Assembly: GCA_035518815.1 (NCBI GenBank)
Contig: DATIXG010000102.1
Location: 1 to 64,000, forward strand
Origin: AG25 sp035518815
GTDB lineage: Bacteria; Gemmatimonadota; Gemmatimonadetes; Gemmatimonadales; GWC2-71-9
Length of the DNA: 64,000 nt
Reading direction: 5' to 3'
This document shows, in pieces, positions 48,201-56,452 of the stretch. Every line of letters begins with the position of its first letter. Positions within the stretch are counted from its first letter, which is position 1. The position numbers and the translations under genes are program-made. The notes below the pieces were generated by a model. It made no database searches. It saw only the letters and a list, made by a program, of their open reading frames with translations, and was not told where the DNA came from.

Positions 48201-48278
48201 TACCACGTCCTCCAGGAGCTGAACACGAAGTCCGGCATCACCTATCTCGCCCGCGTCGTCCACGGGGAGGAGGCCTGA
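45270..48278 (+). CDS. actB: Alternative complex III subunit ActB (molybdopterin-fold and FeS protein)
   Basis: A 1002-residue fusion. A twin-arginine-type start is NRRRFLSVLGVTGG. The N-terminal ~700 residues are a molybdopterin-oxidoreductase-like domain with a reduced cluster site (CRECPAGCGL, LCARGQ). The C-terminal ~270 residues bind iron-sulfur clusters through CTGCSACVTACYAEN, LCQHCEQAPCEPVCP, NRCVGTRYCANNC, KCTFCVQRI and ACAQSCPSEA. In known ActB the Mo-cofactor itself is absent and the clusters take electrons from quinol. It follows actA by 18 bases. Confidence 0.95.
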   Translation: MSEGMNRRRFLSVLGVTGGGAAALGACGVGSEPAQKLIPYLIQPEDQVPGTATLFATTCRECPAGCGLHAKTREGRVIKLEGNRESPINHGRLCARGQAALEGVYNPDRVTTPLARTAQGTLEPISWDNALQRLGDHVKEARGKGIAFVTGHEAGVFGELVDEWTRGVGGRHVAYEPFAFEALREGNRLAFGIPAVPWYGIAGASYILSFGADFLDTWLSPVEYQRAFSRAHSFDASRGEAEAMAKFVFVGPRMSLTGMNADEWIPAAPGTEGLLALAMAEVIVRERLGASVDVGPVRDLLGRHTPDAVAGAVGIDAEAIARLAREFAKAGRGIALAGGIPAHYPNGAEIVAAVNILNYVVGAVGKTVQFGPNSSVDMASSFKEMVDLVADMQAGKVALLLVQGANPGHSLSSFMQAWSKVGFKVCFATMLDETASAADLVLPDLHPLEQWNDARPRAGVFALQQPVMQRVWPDARQAGDVLLALAGKSDTFKDYLQSHWRAAHARAGHAKSFDDVWNEALQHGGVYTDAGSQSVRLAPTAGHIMAGAPAAPAFDGNTGDPVLVAFPSAALYDGRGADKPWLQELPDPVSKIAWHAWVEVHPETAHKWGVVDGDYVLLTSPFGAVRAPVSVTPGIRPDVVAVPTGQGHTALGRYAKGRSFNAFDLLSGAANGYGGRTFAVRVAVTRTRDHRFLASSAGDPRDVGPGEEIIRVLPLARAQQLKPGDHPFLQREAPEYAEPALEGWAEEQRKKANLGDYAGPHPRWAMAIDLSSCTGCSACVTACYAENNIATVGEDLFVRHRQMSWMRIERYWRGGEGGEPVRGVVTPMLCQHCEQAPCEPVCPVYAAYHTPDGLNAQVYNRCVGTRYCANNCAYKVRYFNWYNFAEVGGEHEAWPAPLDWQLNPDVTVREKGVMEKCTFCVQRIRGAQHKARLENRVVHDGDITPACAQSCPSEAIVFGDLHNETSRVAQLAADPRGYHVLQELNTKSGITYLARVVHGEEA

Positions 48279-48279
48279 G

Positions 48280-49644
48280 GTGACGATGACGCCCACGACG
48301 GCTCCCGAGCGGACCACCAGCCGCGTCACCTACGATGTCGTCACACGCACCATCGCGCGGACGCTGGGCAATCCGGGGCGCGGATACTACCTGCTGCTCG
48401 GCACGGCCGTCGGGCTCTTCGCGTTTGGCGTCATCTGCCTGCTCTACCTGCTGCGGTACGGCCTGGGCATGGCCGGCTACTCCATGCCCACCTACTGGGC
48501 CATCTACATCACCTGCTTCGTGTTCTGGGTCGGTATCGCGCACTCGGGCACGCTCATCTCGGCGATCCTGTTCCTCTTCCGCTCCGGATGGCGGACGGCG
48601 GTGTATCGCGTCGCCGAGATCATGACCGTATTCGCGGTCATGACGGCGGGACTGTTCCCGCTGATCCACATCGGCCGGCAGTGGTTCTTCTACTGGCTCG
48701 TGCCCTACCCCAACGAGCGCGGGCTGTGGCCCAACTTCAAGTCGCCTCTCGTCTGGGACGAGTTCGCGATCGGCACCTACTTCACGGTGTCGACCTGCTT
48801 CCTCATCATGGGGCTCATTCCCGACATCGCCGCAGTGCGCGACGTCGCCACCGGGTGGCGGCGCAAGCTGTACACGCTCACGGCCATCGGATGGCGGGGC
48901 ACCAACGAGCAATGGCGTCACTACCGGCCGGCCTACCTGTACCTCGCCGCGCTGGCCACGCCCCTCGTGCTCTCGGTGCACAGTGTGGTGTCGTGGGATT
49001 TCGCGATGGCGCAGGTGCCGGCGTGGCACGAGACCCTGTTTGCTCCGTACTTCGTGGCCGGCGCCATCTACTCTGGCTGCGCGATGGTGATCACCCTGCT
49101 GGTCCCCCTGCGCAAGTTGTTCCGGCTCGAGCAGCTCGTCACGGTGCACCATTTCGAGAATCTGGCCAAGCTCTGCCTCCTGACGGGCATGATCGTCTGC
49201 TACGCCTACAGCATCGAGAACTTCGTGGCGTGGTACGGCGGGCCCACACCGGAGCGCCAGGCGTTCTGGTATCGCGCCTTCGGACGTTTCTGGTGGGGCG
49301 GATGGACGATGAACATCTGCAACGCCTTCCTGCCGTGGCTGCTCTGGTTCAAGCGGGTCCGCACGAACATCACGGCGCTGTTCGTGATCGCCTTCTTCGT
49401 GAACCTCGGCATGTGGATGGAGCGCTTCGTGATCATCGCGGTCCATCTCGCGGGCGAGCCGTTCGCGCCGTTCGTGCGGGCGGGCTACAACGCGACGTGG
49501 GCCGACTGGGGCATCATGGCGGGGAGCTTCGGCTGGTTCTTCATGTGGTTCCTCCTGTTCGTGAAGAATTTCCCGTCCGTGTCGGTCGCCGAGGTGAAGG
49601 AAGAGCTGCCGCCGCCGCGACGCGCCGCGGGGAAGCACGCATGA
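48280..49644 (+). CDS. actC: Alternative complex III subunit ActC (NrfD-like quinol-binding membrane protein)
   Basis: A 454-residue NrfD/PsrC-type integral protein with about ten helices, forming the quinol site. ITCFVFWVGIAHSGTLISAILFLFR, MTAGLFPLIHIGR and SVVSWDFAMAQVPAWHETLFAPYFVAGAIYSG (read in parts) are hallmark segments. A GGAGGAGG site precedes the GTG at 48280; an ATG at 48286 is equally possible. ATGA links it to actD. Confidence 0.94.
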   Translation: MTMTPTTAPERTTSRVTYDVVTRTIARTLGNPGRGYYLLLGTAVGLFAFGVICLLYLLRYGLGMAGYSMPTYWAIYITCFVFWVGIAHSGTLISAILFLFRSGWRTAVYRVAEIMTVFAVMTAGLFPLIHIGRQWFFYWLVPYPNERGLWPNFKSPLVWDEFAIGTYFTVSTCFLIMGLIPDIAAVRDVATGWRRKLYTLTAIGWRGTNEQWRHYRPAYLYLAALATPLVLSVHSVVSWDFAMAQVPAWHETLFAPYFVAGAIYSGCAMVITLLVPLRKLFRLEQLVTVHHFENLAKLCLLTGMIVCYAYSIENFVAWYGGPTPERQAFWYRAFGRFWWGGWTMNICNAFLPWLLWFKRVRTNITALFVIAFFVNLGMWMERFVIIAVHLAGEPFAPFVRAGYNATWADWGIMAGSFGWFFMWFLLFVKNFPSVSVAEVKEELPPPRRAAGKHA

Positions 49645-50186
49645 GCTTTCCCAACCCGCTCGCTAGGGTGTTCCGCCCGCCCCCGACACCGGGCGTCCTG
49701 GCTGTGTTCGGGCACCTTGACGCCGCGGTCGACGCGGTGATCGCGTTGAAGCGCGGTGGCCACCAGGGCTTCACGGTGTATTCGCCGCTGCCTCGCCATG
49801 AGCTCGAGCACGCACTCGACCAGCCGGTGAGCCCCGTGCGGATGTTCACACTCATCGGCGGCATCGCGGGCTGCTCGATCGGCGCATGGGTCTCGTTGTA
49901 CATGTCGTACGACTGGCCGGTCCAGGTCGGCGGCAAGACCATCGGCTCGATCCCGCCGTACGTCGTCATCATGTTCGAGATGACCGTCCTGTTCGGCGCG
50001 CTGACGACGTTGCTCGGCATCGGCTTCAACGTCCTGCTCGCCGCAACCCATCGCGGCACGATCGCGTACGACCCGCGCTTCTCGAACGACAAGTTCGGCA
50101 TCTTCGTGCCCGTCGCGGCTGCCCAGTCGGGTCCGGTCGAGACGCTCCTGAAAGGCTGCGGAGCGGATGAGGTGCGGCGTGCGTAG
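49641..50186 (+). CDS. actD: Alternative complex III subunit ActD (DUF3341)
   Basis: A 181-residue subunit with two helices (residues ~70-88 and ~107-130). GVLAVFGHLDAAVDAVIALKRGGHQGFTVYSPLPRHEL, FTLIGGIAGCSIGAWVS and the end DPRFSNDKFGIFVPV (read in parts) match the DUF3341 pattern. It is a peripheral, non-cofactor subunit. The actE gene starts inside its last codons. Confidence 0.93.
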   Translation: MSFPNPLARVFRPPPTPGVLAVFGHLDAAVDAVIALKRGGHQGFTVYSPLPRHELEHALDQPVSPVRMFTLIGGIAGCSIGAWVSLYMSYDWPVQVGGKTIGSIPPYVVIMFEMTVLFGALTTLLGIGFNVLLAATHRGTIAYDPRFSNDKFGIFVPVAAAQSGPVETLLKGCGADEVRRA

Positions 50187-50721
50187 TCGTGCGCTCCTCG
50201 CGAGCCTGGTGGTCCTCACGGCGTGCCGGCCCGAGGACGTCATCCATCGCTTCACCTGGTTCTCGGCGATGGTGACGCAACGCAGCATCCGGCCCTACGC
50301 CAAGCTGCGTCCCCCCGTCGAGGGCACCGTCCCCGTGACCGGCCCCCCGGCCGTCGTGGATGCCGACGCCACCGAGCGCATGCCGAATCCGCGCACGCGC
50401 ACCTCCGAGTCGGTGAACAACGGGAAGGGCGTCTACGAGACCTATTGCCTGGTCTGTCACGGCGAGACCGGGCGTGGTGATGGGCCCGTGTCTTCCGCCG
50501 CCGGCGGGCCGTTCGTCGGTATCCGGTCCCTGGTGACTGACACCGTGGGTCGCCGCCCCGACGGCTACCTCTACGGGGTGATTGTGAACGCGCAGGTGAT
50601 GGGGCGGGGGCTCATGCCCCGGTACGGCGACAAGATCGCCGGCAGCGACCGCTGGGACCTCGTCAACTACATTCGCACGCTGCAGGCGCTCGAGCGGGGC
50701 AAGGCGGGAGGCCACCGGTGA
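50167..50721 (+). CDS. actE: Alternative complex III subunit ActE (monoheme cytochrome c lipoprotein)
   Basis: A 184-residue cytochrome c lipoprotein with lipobox VVLTAC at residues ~15-20. The heme motif is CLVCHGETGRGDG and the distal Met lies in GRGLMPRYGDKI. It is the likely electron exit site. It overlaps actD by 20 bases; an in-frame GTG a few codons in is an alternative start. Confidence 0.93.
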   Translation: MRCGVRSRALLASLVVLTACRPEDVIHRFTWFSAMVTQRSIRPYAKLRPPVEGTVPVTGPPAVVDADATERMPNPRTRTSESVNNGKGVYETYCLVCHGETGRGDGPVSSAAGGPFVGIRSLVTDTVGRRPDGYLYGVIVNAQVMGRGLMPRYGDKIAGSDRWDLVNYIRTLQALERGKAGGHR

Positions 50722-51941
50722 TCGACACCGCCGTTGCCGGACGGGTGACGCGCGCCGAGCTCGCGCAGCGGGCCCGCCAGGCACCCACGGGCGCGCTGAC
50801 GCGCTACGGGGCGCTCGCGGCCGGTATCGGCGGCGTGGCGTTCTTGTGGGCGCTTGTGAGCGACACGGAGCGCGCCTGGCAGGCCTACCACACGAACTTT
50901 GTCTTCTGGGCCGTCCTGGGACAGGCGCTCGTGGTCTTCGCGGCGAGCCAGAAGCTCGCCAAGGGTCACTGGTCCGGCCTGATCATCCGCTTCGCCGAAG
51001 CGGCGGTCGCGTTCCAGTTCGTCATCCTCGTGCTGTTCGTCGGCCTGTTTCTCGGTCGGGAGCACCTGTTCGGCTGGCTCAAGGACGCCCCGCGGCCGTA
51101 TCTCGGCGTCTGGTTCACGACACCGGTATTCTTCGCGCGCAACGGGCTGATCCTGGCGCTGCTGGCATGGCTGTCATGGCGGTTCGTACGTCGCGACATG
51201 GCCCCCGACATTGAGGAGCTCGCCACGGGGCGTCCCGTGGATCCCGACGCTCAAGAGAAAGGCCTCATCAGCCGCGAGGCGGCGATTCTGGCGCTGGCGT
51301 TCGCGTTCGGCTATTCGCTCATCGGCTTCGACTTGGTCGTGTCACTCTACCATAAATGGATGAGCAACCTGTACGGCGCCTTCTATTTCATGGGCGGCTT
51401 CCTGGGGGCGCTGGGAACCCTGGCGGTGCTCACCCTCTCGCTGCGCCGGGCCATGGGCTTGGAAGGCCTCGTATCTCCCAGACAGCTGCACGACCTCGGG
51501 AAGCTGATCTTCGGCTTCACAGTGTTCTGGGCCTACCTGATGTGGGCGCAGTTCCTGGTGATCTGGTACGGCAACCTGCCCGAGGAGACGTACTTCGTGT
51601 GGTACCGCCTGTGGGGTCCGTGGCGGCCGGTGGGTGTGACGGTGTTCATCCTCGTGTTCGTCGCGCCGTTCATTGGGCTCCTGGGAGTGAAACCGAAACG
51701 CCGTCCGGCCACGCTGCGCACCTTCGCGCTTGTCAGCCTCACCGGGCTGTGGCTGGAGCGCTATCTGGAAGTCGTCCCTTCACTTAGCGCCGGTCGCGGT
51801 CCCGCCATTGGGGTCCCGGAGATTGGGGTCACCCTGTTATACTTTGGCCTGTTCTTGCTTGCGTTCGCGTGGTTCGCCAAGCGCTATCCGCTGCTCTCGC
51901 CGCGCCTCGCCGCGGATACCTTGGAGCGCGAAGCGCACTGA
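50718..51941 (+). CDS. actF: Alternative complex III subunit ActF (quinol-binding homologue of ActC)
   Basis: A 407-residue NrfD-related membrane protein with ten helices. SDTERAWQAYHTNFVFWAVLGQALVVF, AISREAAILALAFAFGYSLIGFDLVVSL and TVFWAYLMWAQFLVIWYGNLPEETYFVW (read in parts) are recognised ActF segments. GTGA joins it to actE. No cytochrome oxidase genes follow, so ACIII must feed a soluble or distant acceptor. Confidence 0.94.
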   Translation: MIDTAVAGRVTRAELAQRARQAPTGALTRYGALAAGIGGVAFLWALVSDTERAWQAYHTNFVFWAVLGQALVVFAASQKLAKGHWSGLIIRFAEAAVAFQFVILVLFVGLFLGREHLFGWLKDAPRPYLGVWFTTPVFFARNGLILALLAWLSWRFVRRDMAPDIEELATGRPVDPDAQEKGLISREAAILALAFAFGYSLIGFDLVVSLYHKWMSNLYGAFYFMGGFLGALGTLAVLTLSLRRAMGLEGLVSPRQLHDLGKLIFGFTVFWAYLMWAQFLVIWYGNLPEETYFVWYRLWGPWRPVGVTVFILVFVAPFIGLLGVKPKRRPATLRTFALVSLTGLWLERYLEVVPSLSAGRGPAIGVPEIGVTLLYFGLFLLAFAWFAKRYPLLSPRLAADTLEREAH

Positions 51942-51968
51942 CCAGGGCTCCTTCGGCGCCTCGCTGGG

Positions 51969-52009
51969 TATAACTCGCACAACAGTCCAGTCATGGTCCG
52001 CGCGCGGAC
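51969..52009 (+). promoter_or_regulatory. -10 box and 14-base palindrome before the cupredoxin gene
   Basis: TATAAC at 51969-51974 is a good -10 box without a clear -35. Twenty-one bases on lies the perfect palindrome GTCCGCGCGCGGAC (51996-52009), ending 12 bases before the ATG. It may be an operator for a dimeric regulator or a small hairpin that covers the ribosome site GGGGG. Confidence 0.4.
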
Positions 52010-52021
52010 TCAGGGGGTGCC

Positions 52022-52393
52022 ATGCGGTTGAAACTGTATTGGGTCGCACTTGTGCCGCTGCTGGCGGCGTGCAACATCCTGAATAACGAGACCGCTCCGA
52101 ATGGGACGCGGACCATCACCCTCTATAACTACTTCTTCTACCCGGCGTCCGACACGCTCGACGCGCTCGAAGGCGATACGATCAGCGTCACGTTCGTGTG
52201 GAGCACCAATACGTTCAACCACAGCGTCACCTGGGACAGCCCGCCGATCCCGCTTCGTGACTCCGACGTCCAGTCGATTGGCGAGATGGATGTATCGCTC
52301 GTTCCTGGAGAGTTTGACTACCACTGCTCGGTGCACCAGGTGTCCGACAACATGGTCGGGAAGATTATCGTCAAGCCGCACGAGATGATGTAG
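52022..52393 (+). CDS. Cupredoxin lipoprotein (type I copper)
   Basis: A 123-residue lipoprotein (lipobox LLAAC, residues ~14-18) with one plastocyanin-like domain. Type I copper ligands are all visible: His in TFNHSVTW, then Cys, His and Met in YHCSVHQVSDNM. The Cys-x2-His-x5-Met spacing is one residue longer than in plastocyanin. The position 80 bases after actF suggests it takes electrons from ActE. That is an inference from location. Confidence 0.88.
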   Translation: MRLKLYWVALVPLLAACNILNNETAPNGTRTITLYNYFFYPASDTLDALEGDTISVTFVWSTNTFNHSVTWDSPPIPLRDSDVQSIGEMDVSLVPGEFDYHCSVHQVSDNMVGKIIVKPHEMM

Positions 52394-52415
52394 CGCCCTT
52401 CCGCACCCCTCGACG

Positions 52416-53303
52416 TTACCTCACCAGGTCCAGCAGCTTCGAGAGCGAGTCCGCCGTCAGCGGCCCGGCGATCTCCACGCGTAGCGTTCCGAGATAGCGG
52501 GCCAGGCGCTCGCTCGCTGGCGCACGCGCCATGGGCGCGAGCTCATCACGATTTGCGGGGACCTCGCGCTCGTACAGCCGGATCACCGCTCCTGCCCCAA
52601 CCTCCTGCTCGATCACCACACCGCCACCGTCCTCGCTAGAAATGCGAGTCATGCTCAGGATCGGCCGGTCAACGAGCGCGGCGGGCGCCCGTCCGAGCAG
52701 CGCGACGGCGGCCGCCGCGTCGAGTGTCGAGTTCGACGTCCGGTCTCGCTGCTCGAGGGAGGCGTCGGCCGCCGCCAGCGCGCGTGGGGGCGCCGCCCTG
52801 ACTTTCGCGTCCACGGCACCGGCAACGGGCAGCTGGGGCGCCGCTGGAAGGACGGGTGCAGGTGATGCCTCGAGGGCGCGGGCCGGCGGTGCCGGCGGGG
52901 GAGCCGCATGACGGGGCGCTTGGGCAACGCGCGCAGGCTCGGCTGCGTCAGAGCGGGTACCGGCGATCTCGGTGGCATTGCCTCCAAGGCGACGGACGTC
53001 CCGTTGCTCCTGCAGGTACCATCCGGTTGCGAACGCCGCCGCGATGCTCGCCGCCCAGGCCGCGGGGACCCTCCAACGGCGCCGTTTGTGGGGGCGGAGG
53101 CGCGCGTATTCGGGCATCTCGCGCTCTGGCGGCGCCACGCCGCCGAGCAGCGCGGCGGCGCGCGCGCGGAGCGCCCGCTCCGCGTCGAGGCCCGCCCGGC
53201 ACTCGGCGCACTCGCGGAGGTGCGCCTCGAGCCGCGCTCGCTCCGCGGCCGGCAAGGCGCCGTCGAGATAGCTGTGCAGCAGTCCGTCATCCGCGTGCAG
53301 CAC
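52416..53303 (-). CDS. Zinc-finger transmembrane anti-sigma factor
   Basis: A 295-residue protein. The N-terminal HSYLDGALPAAERARLEAHL and ECAECRAGL form the His-x3-Cys-x2-Cys zinc anti-sigma domain. One helix near 90-107 (VPAAWAASIAAAFATGW) spans the membrane. A long Pro/Ala-rich periplasmic segment leads to a C-terminal module (ILSMTRISSEDGGGVVIEQEV, LGTLRVEIAGPL). GTG at 53303 overlaps the end of the sigma-factor gene, so the pair is coupled. Confidence 0.85.
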   Translation of the reverse strand: MLHADDGLLHSYLDGALPAAERARLEAHLRECAECRAGLDAERALRARAAALLGGVAPPEREMPEYARLRPHKRRRWRVPAAWAASIAAAFATGWYLQEQRDVRRLGGNATEIAGTRSDAAEPARVAQAPRHAAPPPAPPARALEASPAPVLPAAPQLPVAGAVDAKVRAAPPRALAAADASLEQRDRTSNSTLDAAAAVALLGRAPAALVDRPILSMTRISSEDGGGVVIEQEVGAGAVIRLYEREVPANRDELAPMARAPASERLARYLGTLRVEIAGPLTADSLSKLLDLVR

Positions 53304-53790
53304 GCTGCCCCCCGCGTCCCGCGTCGTACGCTTCCACCAGACGATGCCGAGCCCGCGCGAGCGTCGTCCCCACGGCACCCCGCGCCAGGCCGGTGTGCGC
53401 GGCGATCTCGTCGTAGGAGAGCCCGGCGTCCCAGAGCAGGAGGACATCGCGGTCACGCGGCGCGAGCGCGTCGAGCGCGGCGCGCACGCCGGCCCGGTCG
53501 AGCTGCTCATGGACCGCGTCGTCCGGCGATGGAGCGCTCGGCTCCGGCGCGCTCTTGAGCAGCGTCAGGTGGTGCCGCTCGCGGGCGGCCCGCCGCGCTT
53601 CGTCACGAGCCATGTTCGCGGCGACCACGAACAGCCATCCTCGCGGGTTTTCCGGTTTGTGGACCACCGCTCGCGCAAACGCCTCCTGGGCCAGATCCTC
53701 CGCGCGATCGACGTCCCACACCTTGCGGTACAGGAACCGCACGAGCGCGCGGTAGGTGCTGCGGTAGATCTCGGCGAGATCGTCAGGCAC
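53287..53790 (-). CDS. ECF-type RNA polymerase sigma factor
   Basis: A 167-residue ECF sigma factor. Region 2: YRALVRFLYRKVWDVDRAEDLAQEAFARAV, continuing NPRGWLFVVAANMARDEARR. Region 4: LDALAPRDRDVLLLWDAGLSYDEIAAHTGLARGAVGTTLARARHRL (read in parts). It would recruit polymerase to a small regulon, most likely including its own operon. It lies between the secreted VIT-VWA protein gene and the anti-sigma gene. Confidence 0.94.
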   Translation of the reverse strand: MPDDLAEIYRSTYRALVRFLYRKVWDVDRAEDLAQEAFARAVVHKPENPRGWLFVVAANMARDEARRAARERHHLTLLKSAPEPSAPSPDDAVHEQLDRAGVRAALDALAPRDRDVLLLWDAGLSYDEIAAHTGLARGAVGTTLARARHRLVEAYDAGRGGQRAARG

Positions 53791-53808
53791 AGACGTTCCG
53801 CCTTCGCA

Positions 53809-55965
53809 TCACGTCCGAAACTCCCGCACGACCGCCGCCAATTCGCCCTCCCGCCAGCTCGATATTCCTGCCGCGCCAATCTTGATGCTGATGCGGCGTC
53901 CGCCAATCAGTACGATCGGCTGGAGAACCGCCGCCTTCCGGACCTCGGGCAGTGCAGCGAGGAGATCGAAATAGGCTGGGGTGAAGGCCTCGATGCCCAC
54001 GATCCGCTGGGAGTCGCCGTGCGCGAGGTCGGTCCAGGCGCTGTCGCGCCACACAAACGCCCGGCCACCCACCTGGCGCACCTGCCGCGCGCCCATCTGG
54101 GCCCGCGCGACCTCGTCCAGAGCGCCGGCGTCGGCCGCGACCGAGGCGCTCGCCGCTTTCGCGTCCCGCCGAGCCTGCTCGACCGCGCCACCACCGAACT
54201 GCCGCGCGGGTACGGGCTGGGCCTCCGGGGTGCGGACCGCGACGGCACCCGGCTCCTGCACGAGATACGCGGTGTACTCGGTGAGGATGCCGTACCGCAA
54301 CGCCAGCTCCTTGAGGGCGTTCATGACTTCCGGCGTCGCGCCGTGGAGGCGGATTTCCCGCCCCAAGGCGCCCGCCTTCCGCGCGGCCCACAGGTGCGCA
54401 ATGTATTCGTTTGCGCCCGAGCCGCCTGTTGGAGCGCTCGTCGTGAAGCGCACCGTCCGCCCGCTCCGGCGACCCGTCACCGTCAGCTCCAGCCCACGGC
54501 TTCCACCCGCGCCGTCCCTGCCGAAGGTCCGATACCGCCCAAAAACGATCAGCTCGTCGCCGGCGAACAGGTCCGGCAGGCTGCCGGGCTGCACGTCGTA
54601 CAGCTCCGCGCCGTCGCCCGCGATCACCACGTCGGTCATGACGGGGCTCGCAATCCGCGCTGCAAGCGTCCCGACTGCGGCTTCGATGTTGCCACCGGGG
54701 GGCACGTACTCGCTGCAGCCACGCGCCCGCTCGGCGAGCCGGTCGAGCAAATACGTGTTGACGTCGTACCCGATGCCGAAAGAGAAGACCCGAAAGGGCC
54801 CGCGTCCCTGGTCAGCGCTGTCGGCCAGACGCTCGGGATCGCTTTCGCCGACGGTCGGCAGCCCGTCCGTCAGAAAGACGACGATGCCGAGCGCGCCCTC
54901 CGCGGGCGGAGCTGCGAAGGCTTCGTGCAGCGCGCCCGCGATGTTGGTGCTGCCCCCGGCGCTGAGCGACTGGATCCATGCGTCCGCCGCGGCGAGGTTC
55001 GACGCGCTCGCGTCCGTCCAGCCGGGCGTCGCGCGACGCACATCGCCCGAGAAGGCGATCAGACGAAACCGGTCTCCCGGCCGCAGGGTGGACACGAGCT
55101 GGCGCAAGGCGGCTTTCCCCTGCTCGAGCTTGTCGCCCGCCATCGACCCCGACACGTCGAGAACGGCCACCAGATCGCGGGCGAGGCGCGGCGCGTCGGC
55201 CTCCGCGCCCGGTGCGAGCACGAGCATGAAGTGGCCGTCGTCGCCGACGGGCTGATAAGTCAGAGCGGAGAGGCCTACCAGCCCGCGCGTCAGGGGGAGT
55301 AGCAGCTCGAGGTCGCCGCTCCAGCTCGAATCGGGGACCGTGATTCCCAGGCGCTCGCCCGTCCGGGTCGTCGTGACGCGGTGGGTAGGCGAGTACGGGT
55401 CGCCGAAGCGGCTCGCGCTGTCGACATCGATGTGGAAGCTGCGGGCCGCTGCGATCGGGCCTGCCGCGAATCGAAAGCGCCACGCATCGCCGGCACGATC
55501 GAGGAGCTGGGTGTAGCGCAGCGTGATTTTGCGGGTCTCGCCCGGGTTGATGGGGAACACGCGGGCGCGAAGCACCCCATGACCCGCGAGCTCGATCAAC
55601 GCGGGGTCGCGCTTCGCGCGAACGATGGACTCGTAGATCGAACGCGCCTGCCCGGCATCCATCATCTCCCCCTTGAGCTCCTGATCCCCCTGCCAGAGCG
55701 AGAAGTCGCTGAACGCGGCCTCCCCCGGCAACGGATACAGGTACGAGGCCTGGTCCATCACCGGCCCCGCGTTCCGAAACCATTCTTCCACGGTGACGGC
55801 AGCCGCTCGACCGCTGACGACCACGTGCACGGCGCTGCGGAGCTTCTCGATCCGGCCGCCCGGCAGCGGCCGAACCGGCTCGATCCACCCCTGGCTCGCG
55901 CACACGGCGGGCAGGGCTACCAGGGCCACCCCCGCGGCCTTCGCGATGCGACTCACGGCGAACAT
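53809..55965 (-). CDS. Secreted VIT and von Willebrand A domain protein
   Basis: A 718-residue exported protein. A signal peptide (MFAVSRIAKAAGVALVALPAVCASQG) is followed by a VIT domain (~45-165, ending ITLRYTQLL). The VWA domain (~270-440) carries the MIDAS motif in VLDVSGSMAGDK and FLTDGLPTVGESD. The C-terminal ~250 residues hold LKELALRYGILTEYTAYLVQ, typical of VIT-VWA proteins, then an unassigned end. It has no sortase or TM anchor at the C-terminus. GGGAG precedes the ATG at 55965. It heads an operon with a sigma/anti-sigma pair. Confidence 0.9.
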   Translation of the reverse strand: MFAVSRIAKAAGVALVALPAVCASQGWIEPVRPLPGGRIEKLRSAVHVVVSGRAAAVTVEEWFRNAGPVMDQASYLYPLPGEAAFSDFSLWQGDQELKGEMMDAGQARSIYESIVRAKRDPALIELAGHGVLRARVFPINPGETRKITLRYTQLLDRAGDAWRFRFAAGPIAAARSFHIDVDSASRFGDPYSPTHRVTTTRTGERLGITVPDSSWSGDLELLLPLTRGLVGLSALTYQPVGDDGHFMLVLAPGAEADAPRLARDLVAVLDVSGSMAGDKLEQGKAALRQLVSTLRPGDRFRLIAFSGDVRRATPGWTDASASNLAAADAWIQSLSAGGSTNIAGALHEAFAAPPAEGALGIVVFLTDGLPTVGESDPERLADSADQGRGPFRVFSFGIGYDVNTYLLDRLAERARGCSEYVPPGGNIEAAVGTLAARIASPVMTDVVIAGDGAELYDVQPGSLPDLFAGDELIVFGRYRTFGRDGAGGSRGLELTVTGRRSGRTVRFTTSAPTGGSGANEYIAHLWAARKAGALGREIRLHGATPEVMNALKELALRYGILTEYTAYLVQEPGAVAVRTPEAQPVPARQFGGGAVEQARRDAKAASASVAADAGALDEVARAQMGARQVRQVGGRAFVWRDSAWTDLAHGDSQRIVGIEAFTPAYFDLLAALPEVRKAAVLQPIVLIGGRRISIKIGAAGISSWREGELAAVVREFRT

Positions 55966-56061
55966 GACAGACGCTCCCGTCCGAGATGCAACGAGAGACG
56001 CTCGGGGGCGGGAATCGCACACAGGGTTGCGAAGACGTGGCGGAGCCTTTCATCTTGGCAC

Positions 56062-56391
56062 GTGCCCCGCTACACCTACCGCCGCCTGTCCACTCTTCCC
56101 GCCACCGATGACGGCGCGCGGCGCTCGGTGGACATCGGCGTTCCCGACGCCCTCCCCGGGGTGTCACTCCGCCGCACCGTGATGCAGCCGGGCACGGAAG
56201 TACCGGTGGCGCCCGAACCACGGGGCCGGCTGTTCGTGACGCTGTCGGGGCGCGGCGTCATGCTGTTGGACGGGGATCGGATCGAGGTGTCCGCCAACGA
56301 GGTCGTGTACGTGCCGGGTGGCTGTCCCTGCGGCCTCCAAACCCTGGGCGGTACGCCGTGGACGTACCTGCTCGCGGAGCCGCCGTCGTAG
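56062..56391 (+). CDS. Small cupin-fold protein
   Basis: A 109-residue single-domain cupin. GRLFVTLSGRGVMLLDGDRIEVSANEVVYVPGGCPCGLQT is the typical cupin strand pattern (read in parts), with RTVMQPGTEVPV before it. The usual His ligands of motif 1 are missing, so it may not bind metal. GTG start at 56062; divergent from the VIT-VWA gene with 96 bases between them. Function unknown. Confidence 0.65.
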   Translation: MPRYTYRRLSTLPATDDGARRSVDIGVPDALPGVSLRRTVMQPGTEVPVAPEPRGRLFVTLSGRGVMLLDGDRIEVSANEVVYVPGGCPCGLQTLGGTPWTYLLAEPPS

Positions 56392-56452
56392 CCCGGCGGT
56401 CGCAGCACGCAGGGGGTTGGTGGCGGCGCAGTGGCGGGTTACGTTTTGCTCC

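Noticed and set aside
45270..48278. A molybdenum-dependent formate dehydrogenase or polysulfide reductase.
   Set aside because: The surrounding ActA, ActC, ActD, ActE and ActF genes identify it as the ActB subunit of alternative complex III.
53344..55302. A 650-codon open frame opposite the sigma-factor and VIT-VWA genes.
   Set aside because: It is the complement of two well-supported genes and shows no recognisable motif.
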